Assembly (NCBI GenBank): GCA_030432255.1
Contig: JAUIHS010000007.1
Coordinates: forward strand, 62,001 to 126,000
From: Phycisphaerae bacterium
Lineage (GTDB): Bacteria > Planctomycetota > Phycisphaerae > Phycisphaerales > UBA1924
Reading direction: 5' to 3'
DNA length: 64,000 bases
In this document: positions 16,564 through 24,951 of the stretch, one piece after another
Position numbering within the stretch: position 1 is the first letter of the stretch
How the letters are laid out: every line of letters starts with the position of its first letter
Notes under the pieces: generated by a model
Told to the model about the DNA's origin: nothing
The model's database searches: none
The model's input: the letters and a program-made list of their open reading frames with translations, nothing else
Position numbers and translations under genes: made by a program

Positions 16564-17646
16564 GTGGAAGCCCTGATTAACCCCATTCTTTTCTATCTGT
16601 GCCTCGTCATTGGCGGTCTTGGCGTCTCTCTGGCGCTTCCGAGACGTCATGTCAGTCCGCAGGTACTGGGCGCCATGCTCGCTGCCACTGCGTTCGGGGC
16701 GATCTTCCTGCTGCTCGGGTTGAGCACGTACCAGGGCAATCCGGCTGATCTGCCCGGGATTTACTTCTATGTCTTCGCACTGATCGCCATTGGTGCGTCG
16801 CTGCGAGTGATCAGTCACCCTCGCCCCGTGTACTCGGCGCTCTACTTCATCCTCACCATCCTGAGTTCATCAGTTCTCTACCTCATGCTGGGCGCGGAGT
16901 TCATGGCGTTTTCGCTGATCATCATCTATGCGGGTGCCATTCTCATCACGTACCTCTTCGTGATCATGCTGGCGACTCAGGCACCCCAGGAGTCCGACGT
17001 CGGCGCTCTGAGTGAGTACGACGCGTTCAGCCGCGAACCCATGATCGCGACCTGCCTCGGCTTCGTCCTTCTGGCCGTCCTGAGCGGGCTCATCGCTACC
17101 GGACTGACCGGAGGACGACACCACCTGCCGTTGCAGCCAGCTGCTGAGGCGCGCCTTGATCTCACGAACGAGATGCCTCGCAAGGTCATTCGTGAGTTGG
17201 ATGGGCGGGGCTTCTTCTCGAAGGTGTCCTACGATTCCGGTTCCGGAGTTCCGTTCACGCGTCCCGAGATCGCAGACATCGAAGTCACGGATGGCGTCCT
17301 GTTCTTGGATGTTGACGACCCGGCCGCCGCTCGCCACGTCATGCTTGACGAGGGTGGGCGGATCACGGAGATCATCGGTGCTGGTGCACCGGGGGCGAAC
17401 ACTGTCAGTGGTGACGATCGCATTCCGGTTCGTATTCCCGCCAGCGCCATGCCCTCGAACATCGACGGAGTCGGCTATGCGCTGGTTGCCGAGCATCCGA
17501 TGGCTCTTGAACTTGCCGGCGTCATTCTGCTCATGGCGCTGCTCGGTGCCGTTGTGCTGGCTCGCAAGCAGATTGAACTGACTGAAGATGAGAAAGCAGC
17601 CCGCGCTCGCACGCTTGGTGCCTCGATGTCAGGAGGCTCCTCATGA
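16564..17646 (+). CDS. nuoJ: NADH-quinone oxidoreductase subunit J, with large inserted loop
   Basis: The 360-aa membrane subunit of complex I contributes to the proton-channel path between the quinone site and the antiporter-like subunits. Helices are visible at about 5-25, 36-54, 66-83, 90-110, 115-137, 160-182 and 312-334. The conserved helix GAEFMAFSLIIIYAGAILIT is intact. Between the last two helices lies an unusual hydrophilic stretch of about 125 residues (183-307), where NuoJ usually has a short loop. The length is therefore about twice the usual 165-200 residues. The start is GTG 16564, with AGAGG and GGAG upstream; frames further upstream lack a start signal. Its stop overlaps nuoK as ATGA. 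Confidence 0.92.
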   Translation: MEALINPILFYLCLVIGGLGVSLALPRRHVSPQVLGAMLAATAFGAIFLLLGLSTYQGNPADLPGIYFYVFALIAIGASLRVISHPRPVYSALYFILTILSSSVLYLMLGAEFMAFSLIIIYAGAILITYLFVIMLATQAPQESDVGALSEYDAFSREPMIATCLGFVLLAVLSGLIATGLTGGRHHLPLQPAAEARLDLTNEMPRKVIRELDGRGFFSKVSYDSGSGVPFTRPEIADIEVTDGVLFLDVDDPAAARHVMLDEGGRITEIIGAGAPGANTVSGDDRIPVRIPASAMPSNIDGVGYALVAEHPMALELAGVILLMALLGAVVLARKQIELTEDEKAARARTLGASMSGGSS

Positions 17647-17990
17647 TGGCGCCAGTCCTCGCGCAGGCTTCGGAAGAACTGCTCACCAACCCGACGCTCT
17701 TTCACTACCTCTTCGTCTCCACGATCATGTTCTCGATCGGAGTGATCGGATTCCTGACGCGCCGGAACATGATCATCATGTTCCTCTGCACAGAAATGAT
17801 GTTCCAGGCTGCCGGCATCGCGCTGGTCGCATTCAGTCGCTACCACCTGAACCACTCCGGCGAGGTCTTCGTGATCTTCGTACTGACGATCGCCGCGGCT
17901 GAGGCTGCACTGGCCCTGGCATTGGTCGTGCTGCTTTTCCGTCGCCGCGAGTCGCTGGATGCTGCCGCCTGGGCGGAGATGAAGGGATGA
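17643..17990 (+). CDS. nuoK: NADH-quinone oxidoreductase subunit K
   Basis: The 115-aa subunit has three membrane helices and is related to MrpC. The two buried glutamates needed for proton transfer are present, in CTEMMFQAAGIAL (helix 2) and TIAAAEAALALAL (helix 3). The length is normal apart from about 10 extra N-terminal residues. It overlaps nuoJ and nuoL by ATGA at both ends, so translation should be coupled along the operon. Confidence 0.96.
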   Translation: MMAPVLAQASEELLTNPTLFHYLFVSTIMFSIGVIGFLTRRNMIIMFLCTEMMFQAAGIALVAFSRYHLNHSGEVFVIFVLTIAAAEAALALALVVLLFRRRESLDAAAWAEMKG

Positions 17991-20263
17991 GTCTCGTGGG
18001 CGCGATCGGCAATGATGTCCTGACGCTGGCCGCCGAGGCGGCTTCCACTGCCAGTGGAAGCGGGCCCGGCTGGATGGCCGCCGTTCCGCTTCTTCCCTTG
18101 CTCGCCAGTGCGCTTTGCGGTCTCTGCCTTGCAGGCCGGATCCGCTCGAAGTTGCCGGCAGCGATCGTCGTGCTGAGCATCGCGGCTGCCTTTGCGGTCA
18201 CGCTCTTCGGTTTCCTCGGTCGCGCCGACGGTGCGCAGGTGATCACGATCTTCGAGTGGATCGGGCTGTCATGGGGATCGGGCCCTGGCGAGACATTGTC
18301 CGCCGACTTCGGTTTCTACATGGACGGCCTGTCGTGGCTCTGGATGCTCTTCGTGACCGGTCTCGGCAGTCTCATTGCGCTCTACGCAAGCGAGTACATG
18401 TCGGGAGACAAGGGGTACGCGCGATTCTTCGCCGCCTTCGCACTCTTTGTCTTTGCGATGGCGTGTCTGGTCATGGGGGACAACCTCGTCCTGCTGTACC
18501 TCGGCTGGGAAGGTGTCGGCCTCTGCTCGTACCTGCTCATCGGGTATTTCTACAAGCGACCCGCCGCGGTGGCCGCTGCGAAGAAGGCGTTCATCGTCAA
18601 CCGCATCGGCGACCTTGGTCTGGCGATCGGTGTCTTCCTGACGTTCGTGACATTCGGCACCGTCGAGTATGACGAACTCTTCCGCATGATCGACGAAGGT
18701 GTCGCCGCCAATGGCCAGCCGCTGGAAGAACTCTGGCAGACCTGGACGATCCCATTGCTGCTGATGGTGGGAGCCTTCGGCAAGTCGGCACAGTTGCCGC
18801 TTTATGTCTGGTTGCCTGATGCGATGGAGGGCCCGACACCGGTCTCCGCGCTGATTCACGCGGCCACCATGGTGACGGCGGGCGTCTACCTCGTCGCGCG
18901 GATGTTCCCCTTGTTCGTGTATGACGGCGTGCCGCACTACGCCCTGAACACGATTGCATGGGTCGGCACGCTGACTGCGCTCTTCTCGGCCACCATCGGC
19001 ATGGCGCAATTCGACATCAAACGCATCATGGCGTACTCGACGGTGTCGCAGCTGGGTTACATGTTCGCAGGACTCGGGTTCCTGACGACCACCGGCGCTG
19101 CATTCCACGTCTTCACGCACGCCTTTTTCAAGGCGACGCTCTTCCTCTGCTGCGGTGCCGTGATGCACGGGTTTGCGGGCCAACTGGATCTGCGGCGTCT
19201 CTCCGGCCTCATCCACATGAAGGGCTGGCTGATCGTCAGCCTCGCGATGCTGGTCGGTTGCCTCAATCTGGCCGGGTTTCCGCTCATCACGGCGGGCTAC
19301 TTCTCGAAGGACATGATCCTGTCGCAGGCGTTCACGACGCCGGACTCGATCGTGCCGTACTCCAGCCTGATGGGATGGATCCTCCTGATCACCGCCGGGT
19401 TGACCGCCTACTACACGTTCCGCGTCTTCTTCCGTGTCTTCGTCGGACCTGTCGAGTACGAGCCGGGTGACGAAGTGCACGACCATGGTCACGATGATCA
19501 CGACACGCACGATGAGCACGGTCACGATCACGGTTTCCATCCGCATGCACCCGGCTGGGCCATCAATACGGTTCTTGCCGTGCTGGCAATCGCGTCGTTC
19601 GCGGCGATCGGTACCTATTTCGTCGACAAGGACCACCACGGCTGGGTGGGCGGACTGCTGCACGACTCGTCGGCTGCGTATCACGCCCCCGCGCACGAGC
19701 ACCACGCCGCGGCACCGGAACTCAAGCATGGTGGTGTGATGCTCACCGCTGCGGACGACCACGGTCACGCGGCTGATGAGCATGCCGCATCGCATGAGGC
19801 GGGTCATGATGACCATGGTGGAGCGCATGCTGAGGCCGGTACGCTCTTCGGTCAGGATCCGCACGCGGTCATGTACTACGTCTCGGCCGCCTTCGGTATT
19901 GTCGGCATCTTCATCGCCTGGCTGCTGCATTACGCCGGTCGCAAGACTGCCGCGAAGAGCAAGGCGGATCTTCTGCTTCCCTTCCTGGGTCCGATTCCGA
20001 CGTGGGCGCAGAACAAGTGGTATGTCGACGAACTCTACGACATCCTGTTCCGCGGTCCTCTCTGGCTCATTTCCCACCTGTTCCACATCATCGATCGCCT
20101 GCTGGTCGACGGCATCGTGGACGGTGTAGGTGGTATTCCCCGTGCCCTCGCCCGAAGCCTCCGTGTCGGGCAGAGTGGCATCCTCCAGAATTATGCCGTC
20201 GGTATGGCCGGCGGACTCGGCGTTCTTCTGTTGATCGCATGGATCCTGACGGTGGCTGGCTGA
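17987..20263 (+). CDS. nuoL: NADH-quinone oxidoreductase subunit L, with His-rich loop
   Basis: The 758-aa antiporter-like subunit at the far end of the membrane arm is expected to translocate protons and to carry the long lateral helix at its C-terminus. Family marks are YLGWEGVGLCSYLLIGY, KSAQLPLYVWLPDAMEGPTP, LIHAATMVTAGVYL, and K in FDIKRIMAYSTVSQLGYMF (shown split as IKRIMAYSTVSQLGYM). The protein is longer than the usual 610-660 residues because of two His/Asp-rich segments at about 494-519 (HDHGHDDHDTHDEHGHDHG) and 564-618 (AHEHHAA, DDHGHAADEH). It overlaps nuoK by 4 bp. Confidence 0.95.
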   Translation: MSLVGAIGNDVLTLAAEAASTASGSGPGWMAAVPLLPLLASALCGLCLAGRIRSKLPAAIVVLSIAAAFAVTLFGFLGRADGAQVITIFEWIGLSWGSGPGETLSADFGFYMDGLSWLWMLFVTGLGSLIALYASEYMSGDKGYARFFAAFALFVFAMACLVMGDNLVLLYLGWEGVGLCSYLLIGYFYKRPAAVAAAKKAFIVNRIGDLGLAIGVFLTFVTFGTVEYDELFRMIDEGVAANGQPLEELWQTWTIPLLLMVGAFGKSAQLPLYVWLPDAMEGPTPVSALIHAATMVTAGVYLVARMFPLFVYDGVPHYALNTIAWVGTLTALFSATIGMAQFDIKRIMAYSTVSQLGYMFAGLGFLTTTGAAFHVFTHAFFKATLFLCCGAVMHGFAGQLDLRRLSGLIHMKGWLIVSLAMLVGCLNLAGFPLITAGYFSKDMILSQAFTTPDSIVPYSSLMGWILLITAGLTAYYTFRVFFRVFVGPVEYEPGDEVHDHGHDDHDTHDEHGHDHGFHPHAPGWAINTVLAVLAIASFAAIGTYFVDKDHHGWVGGLLHDSSAAYHAPAHEHHAAAPELKHGGVMLTAADDHGHAADEHAASHEAGHDDHGGAHAEAGTLFGQDPHAVMYYVSAAFGIVGIFIAWLLHYAGRKTAAKSKADLLLPFLGPIPTWAQNKWYVDELYDILFRGPLWLISHLFHIIDRLLVDGIVDGVGGIPRALARSLRVGQSGILQNYAVGMAGGLGVLLLIAWILTVAG

Positions 20264-20267
20264 CGCA

Positions 20268-21884
20268 ATGCTCCTCGTACTTGTCCTATGGCCGATTCTC
20301 TGTTCTCTGCTGATCGCAGTGGCGCCCGCGCGCCAGGCACGGCAGTTGGCACTGGGCGGGTCACTCGTCGTGCTGGCGCTCACAATCGTCGCTGCATTCA
20401 TGTTCCCGTGGGATGATGGCGCGTCCTACCACTCGCTTGGTCTTGATGCCGTGCCGTTCCTGCCATCGCTGGGTGTGGAGATGAGCTTCGGCGTCGACAG
20501 CGTTGCGATGTGGCTCATCATCCTGACCGGTTTCCTCGCTCCGCTCACGGTGTGGGGCTCGTTCACAGCAATCACGGAGCGGGTGCGCACGTACTACGCC
20601 TGGCTGATGGCATTGAACGCCGCGATGTTCGGCGTCTTTGTCGCGCGTGACATCATCTTCTTCTACGTCTCATTCGAGTTCACACTCGTACCGCTCTTCA
20701 TCCTGATCAGCCTGTACGGTTCGTCGAACCGCAAGTTCGCTGCGATCAAGTTCTTCCTGTTCACCTTCCTGGGTTCGATCATCGCCCTGGCGGGCCTGGT
20801 CTACGTGGCGTGGAAGGCCTCTGCGGACATCGAGGGATGGACATTCCAGATCGCTGCGTTGCAGGAAGCGGCACGCGCCATGACGGCCCGCGAGCAGGCG
20901 ATCGTGATGCTGGCCATGATGGCCGGCTTCGCTGTCAAGGTCCCGCTGTTTCCGGTTCACACGTGGTTGCCCCTGGCGCACACCGAGGCGCCGACCGCCG
21001 GTTCGGTCATCCTCGCTGGTGTGCTGCTCAAGCTTGGTACCTATGCCATCTTCCGCTTCGTGCTGCCTTTCCTGCCGATCGCGGTCAATGAGTATGCCCC
21101 GTTCGTCGCTGTGCTCTCGATCATCGGCATCATCTATGCCGGTCTCATCTGCTGGGTACAGACTGATGTCAAGAAGTTGGTCGCCTACTCCTCCGTCAGC
21201 CACCTCGGCTTCTGCGTCCTCGGGATGTTCGCACTCAACAGCGTGGGCGCCGCCGGCTCCGTGCTGTACATGATCAACCACGGTCTTTCGACCGGCGCGC
21301 TCTTCTTCTGCATCGGGTTCATGTACGAGCGCTACCACACGCGGTCCATGGAGGAAGTGGGGGGGCTTGCCAGTCGCATGCCGGTCTGGTCGTTCTTCAT
21401 GGTCTTCTTCACGCTGGCGTCCGTGGGACTGCCCGGACTCAACGGCTTTGTCAGCGAGTTCATGTGTCTGCTTGGCGCATTCCAGTCAGGCGCGTCAGAC
21501 ATCGGCGCTGGTGGAACTGTCGGACAGCTCGGTCCGTGGTACGCGGCCATCGCCGGCACGGGCATGATCGTCGCCGCGATGTACCTGCTGATCATGGTCG
21601 GCAAGGTTGTCTTCGGCGACTTGAGAGAGCCCGCGGGCCACGGCGACGACCACGGCTCACTTCCCGCGGATCTCACCCTTCGGGAGATCGGCGTCCTCAC
21701 ACCCCTCGCACTCGGCTGCCTCATCCTCGGCGTCTATCCGAAGCCGGTACTCGACACGATCGAGGCTCCGGTGGCGCAGGTCATGGCACAGCTTGAAGTC
21801 GAGCCAGAGACCATGCACGCGGCAACATCTCATGACACCATCGTGAAGTTCGCCATGCAGGCAGGGGGGTCTGACAATGACTGA
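20268..21884 (+). CDS. nuoM: NADH-quinone oxidoreductase subunit M
   Basis: The 538-aa antiporter-like membrane subunit has about 14 helices. The proton-path residues lie in FFYVSFEFTLVPLFILI (Glu), MAGFAVKVPLFPVHTWLP (Lys), and HTEAPTAGSVILAGVLLK. Also seen is LICWVQTDVKKLVAYSSVSH with its buried Lys. The length fits the family. A His-Gly-Asp-Asp-His cluster lies near residue 460, a smaller version of the NuoL feature. It starts 4 bp after nuoL and overlaps nuoN by 8 bp. Confidence 0.96.
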   Translation: MLLVLVLWPILCSLLIAVAPARQARQLALGGSLVVLALTIVAAFMFPWDDGASYHSLGLDAVPFLPSLGVEMSFGVDSVAMWLIILTGFLAPLTVWGSFTAITERVRTYYAWLMALNAAMFGVFVARDIIFFYVSFEFTLVPLFILISLYGSSNRKFAAIKFFLFTFLGSIIALAGLVYVAWKASADIEGWTFQIAALQEAARAMTAREQAIVMLAMMAGFAVKVPLFPVHTWLPLAHTEAPTAGSVILAGVLLKLGTYAIFRFVLPFLPIAVNEYAPFVAVLSIIGIIYAGLICWVQTDVKKLVAYSSVSHLGFCVLGMFALNSVGAAGSVLYMINHGLSTGALFFCIGFMYERYHTRSMEEVGGLASRMPVWSFFMVFFTLASVGLPGLNGFVSEFMCLLGAFQSGASDIGAGGTVGQLGPWYAAIAGTGMIVAAMYLLIMVGKVVFGDLREPAGHGDDHGSLPADLTLREIGVLTPLALGCLILGVYPKPVLDTIEAPVAQVMAQLEVEPETMHAATSHDTIVKFAMQAGGSDND

Positions 21885-23511
21885 TGGATTCGGACTGCTG
21901 CTTGGTGCTCACCCGATGATCGAGAAGCTTCAACTCTCGGTCCCGGAGATCATCCTCTTCGTTGCTGCCGTGATCGTGATGGTCATCGGTCTGTCGCCGC
22001 GCGTTCAGCTGCGCCAGTTGTGTGGCTGGGTCGCGGGGATCGCCCTGCTCGCGGCTGCATTCGCTGCGCTGCTCTCTCCGGACTCGCCGAACGCATTGCT
22101 ACCGGACTTGATCCCCTTCGGCAAGACGTTGATCGCGGTCATCGGTGTACTGCTCGTCATGCTCGTTGGCGGTGCGGCGGATCGCGAATACGAAGCGGCC
22201 GTCGCGCGCGGCCGAGTCTTCGACGGCATCCGATCAACGCGCGGCGAATTCTACGCCTTCTTCCTCTTCAGCATGATGGGGTTGATGCTGTGTACATCGG
22301 CGGACGATCTGATCTGGATCTTCCTCGCTCTTGAACTGACGAGCCTGCCCACGTACGTGATGGTCAGCATTTCCACGTCACGATCGAAGTCACAGGAAGC
22401 GGGGGTGAAGTACTTTTTCCTCGGTGCCTTCGGTGCGGCCATGTTCCTTTACGGGTTCGCGCTGCTCTACGGGGCAACCGGTTCGACGCTGCTCGTTGAC
22501 ATCGCCGCGAGCTTCGACAGCGGCATCAACCCGATGGGTATGCTCGGTCTGATCATGGCGCTGGTGGGGGTGTCGTTCAAGATTGCAGCTGTCCCGATGC
22601 ACTTCTACACGCCTGATGTGTACGAAGGTGCTGCGACCAGCGTGTCCGCATTCCTGGCCTTTGTTCCCAAGGCGGCCGGTTTCTTTGTACTCATCCTGCT
22701 GCTGGCGACCGTCGGATGGACTCATGGTGCTGATGAGAATGCGCTCCCGGATGCTGTGCGCGTGACGCTGTGGCTGATGGCTGCCGCGACCATGACGGTC
22801 GGCAACGTCATGGCCCTGCTGCAGACCAACGTCAAGCGCATTCTGGCCTACTCGTCGATCGCACACTCGGGTTACATGCTCGTCGGCCTTCTTGCGGGGC
22901 CGGGCGGTGGGGCGGCAACGAACGGCCTCGGCGCCGTGCTGTTCTACCTCATGTGCTACGGCTTCATGAACCTCGGCGCCTTTGCCGTGCTCGCGTGTCT
23001 TGAGCGTCGCCCGGGGATGGAAGTCGAGGATGTCGATGATCTTCGCGGCCTCTGCCGTCGGCAGCCGCTTCTCGGCGGTGTGATGGTGCTCTGCTCACTG
23101 TCGATGCTCGGTCTTCCTCCGCTCCTCGGGCTGTGGGGCAAGTTGTACCTCTTCACCTCCGCCATCTCCGCGGGTGAGATCGCCATCGTGGTCATCATGG
23201 GTATCAACTCCGCGATCGCGGCGTTCTATTACCTGCGACTGATGGCGTACCCGATGCTCGAGGATCCGACGGAGCGTTCCGCGGAACTGAAGGTCACGCC
23301 CTTCGCCGGGCGCATCATTGCCGGCGCGATTTCGGCGGCTTCCGTGGTTCTGCTGGTGATTCCAGCGGACGCGCTGTTGCAGCGGTGCAATGATGCCGCG
23401 CAGCTTGGCGATGTGGCGCGGCGCGCGATTGCTGAAGCCGAACGAAATGAGCAGCCGCCCGCTCCCGTGGCGAGTGACGATCGTGTCGCAGACGCCGACC
23501 GGCCGCGCTGA
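21877..23511 (+). CDS. nuoN: NADH-quinone oxidoreductase subunit N
   Basis: The 544-aa antiporter-like membrane subunit is next to NuoM in the complex. Marks are FFLFSMMGLMLCTSADDLIW, FLALELTSLPTYVMV (Glu), YFFLGAFGAAMFLYG, VGVSFKIAAVPMHFYTPDVY (Lys) and LLQTNVKRILAYSSIAHSGY (Lys). The length is normal. It is last of the nuoJKLMN run and overlaps nuoM by 8 bp. No nuoA-I genes occur here, so the peripheral arm must be encoded elsewhere. Confidence 0.95.
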   Translation: MTDGFGLLLGAHPMIEKLQLSVPEIILFVAAVIVMVIGLSPRVQLRQLCGWVAGIALLAAAFAALLSPDSPNALLPDLIPFGKTLIAVIGVLLVMLVGGAADREYEAAVARGRVFDGIRSTRGEFYAFFLFSMMGLMLCTSADDLIWIFLALELTSLPTYVMVSISTSRSKSQEAGVKYFFLGAFGAAMFLYGFALLYGATGSTLLVDIAASFDSGINPMGMLGLIMALVGVSFKIAAVPMHFYTPDVYEGAATSVSAFLAFVPKAAGFFVLILLLATVGWTHGADENALPDAVRVTLWLMAAATMTVGNVMALLQTNVKRILAYSSIAHSGYMLVGLLAGPGGGAATNGLGAVLFYLMCYGFMNLGAFAVLACLERRPGMEVEDVDDLRGLCRRQPLLGGVMVLCSLSMLGLPPLLGLWGKLYLFTSAISAGEIAIVVIMGINSAIAAFYYLRLMAYPMLEDPTERSAELKVTPFAGRIIAGAISAASVVLLVIPADALLQRCNDAAQLGDVARRAIAEAERNEQPPAPVASDDRVADADRPR

Positions 23512-23623
23512 TTCCCCGCAGAATTCATCGTCGGTTATCGGATGTTGGCATGGCTTTGGGATCAACGGTCGCATTGGCGGGTCCGATCGACGTACACTTG
23601 AGCGTCCATACGAGGAGAGAGCC

Positions 23624-24262
23624 ATGAAGTATGCAACACTGAGCCTGTGCCTGACGTGCGTCTCGACGGCGGTGGCCGGGACGCCCGCGGTCTGGAGCGG
23701 TTACGACGTCGTCTTCAGCAAGGCCGCCTTCGCAGACCAGAATGATCCTGCCAACCAGGACCGCCTGACGCCGAACGTGTGGTTCACGCGGGCCGTTGTT
23801 CAGGGCATCTACAACGCGGCACAGGAGGAGGGCTACCAGGGTGTCGGCGGCTCCGGACCGAGCCCGGTCGATACGGAGTGGGCCTTCGGCACAACAGCGG
23901 ATCTCGGCTCCCTGACATTCACGACATGGGCGGGGGCCCACAGCGGCAATCCGCCCGGACTCATCGGCCAGAACATGGTGGTGCACCTGATCTCTGACGA
24001 CATCTACGTCGACATCCGCCTGACCTCCTGGGGTGTCGGTCCGGGTTCGGGCGGGAGTTTCTCCTGGGTTCGCGGCGAGGGCGTCTTCTGTCCAGGTGAT
24101 GCCAACGGCGATGCGCTGGTCAACTTCGACGACCTGAACGTGGTGCTTGAGAACTGGGGATCAGCGGGACCCGCTGGTGATCTGGATGCGGACGGCGATG
24201 TGGATTTCGACGACCTGAATCTCCTGCTGGAGAACTGGGCCGTCAGTTGCCTTCCGTCCTGA
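23624..24262 (+). CDS. Secreted protein with dockerin-like tail
   Basis: The 212-aa product has a signal peptide (KYATLSLCLTCVSTAVAG). A domain of about 130 residues follows (FSKAAFADQNDPANQDRLTP, VWFTRAVVQGIYNA, W-A-G-A-H-S-G-N-P-P). Then comes a pair of calcium-binding dockerin/EF-hand-like repeats (DANGDALVNFDDLN, DADGDVDFDDLNLLLENW), bracketed by FCPGD before and VSC after. The start at 23624 has GAGGAGAGA upstream, and the signal peptide begins there. TACACT (23593-23598) is a possible -10. I recognise the middle domain only as common in planctomycete dockerin proteins. Function unknown. Confidence 0.82.
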   Translation: MKYATLSLCLTCVSTAVAGTPAVWSGYDVVFSKAAFADQNDPANQDRLTPNVWFTRAVVQGIYNAAQEEGYQGVGGSGPSPVDTEWAFGTTADLGSLTFTTWAGAHSGNPPGLIGQNMVVHLISDDIYVDIRLTSWGVGPGSGGSFSWVRGEGVFCPGDANGDALVNFDDLNVVLENWGSAGPAGDLDADGDVDFDDLNLLLENWAVSCLPS

Positions 24263-24409
24263 GCACCTGATCTCCGGGGCTGACGCTCGTTTCAGGATCG
24301 TATCCGAGGGGCCGCTTTAACGTCCGATAATACATGTTATGTCAAATTGAGCAGGGTCGGATCCGTTCCTGAAGCCTCAGAGGCCGGATCGCCTGCTGCC
24401 GTGCGACTC

Positions 24410-24874
24410 TCACGCCAAGACACACAGAAGTTCCTCGATGCGCTCGCCCTGCACCTCGTGGATGCCCTCCTCCATGACCCGAAACCCGGCCTTCTCCAGG
24501 ACGCGTCGCGATGCTCGGTTGTGCTTCGCGACCGCCGCGTGAATCGGACGTGCGGTCTCGATGTTCAGAAACAGCGCGACGCCTGCACTCGCGAGCCCAC
24601 AGCCCCAGTGCTCGCGGCTGATCCAGTAGCCCAGCCAGCGTCGTCGGTCACGAATGAATGAGACCAGGTAGCCGACCGCGGCTCCATCGAGTTGAATGAT
24701 CCGGGCCAGCACCTCGGGGTTGGACAGGATGTCCGCCCAGTGGCGATCGAAGTCTTCAGGAGTGCGCGTCGGCACAGCGGCGAGGCGGGCGGAAGACTGA
24801 TCCGAGTGCCATTCATAGAGCATCGGCACATCCACCTCGTTGATGACTCGCAGCCTGACTGAGGGCTCGCTCAT
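24410..24874 (-). CDS. GNAT family N-acetyltransferase (RimJ/RimL-like)
   Basis: The 154-aa protein should transfer an acetyl group from acetyl-CoA to an amine. The GNAT fold shows VRLRVINEVDVPMLYEWHSD, then IQLDGAAVGYLVSF, WLGYWISREHWGCGLASAGV, where the acetyl-CoA loop lies, and HNRASRRVLEKAGFRVMEEG. The pattern is closest to the RimJ/RimL and small-molecule group. ATG 24874 is chosen because the domain begins there, but no strong ribosome site is seen; another frame start lies at 24919. It is divergent from ffh. The substrate is unknown. Confidence 0.85.
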   Translation of the reverse strand: MSEPSVRLRVINEVDVPMLYEWHSDQSSARLAAVPTRTPEDFDRHWADILSNPEVLARIIQLDGAAVGYLVSFIRDRRRWLGYWISREHWGCGLASAGVALFLNIETARPIHAAVAKHNRASRRVLEKAGFRVMEEGIHEVQGERIEELLCVLA

Positions 24875-24951
24875 CCACGCATGATACGAACCCCCGCTAC
24901 AATGCTTCCAGCCCGTCAAGCTCTGTCGCCTGTGCTACAGGACATTTCGAC

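Noticed and set aside
18269..20401. 710-codon minus-strand frame opposite nuoL
   Set aside because: It is a shadow of nuoL, its His-rich part included; the composition is all charged residues with no fold pattern.
24263..24409. RNA gene such as 4.5S RNA near ffh
   Set aside because: The AT-rich patch TAATACATGTTATG is not part of a recognisable SRP-RNA fold, and no GGAA tetraloop helix was found.
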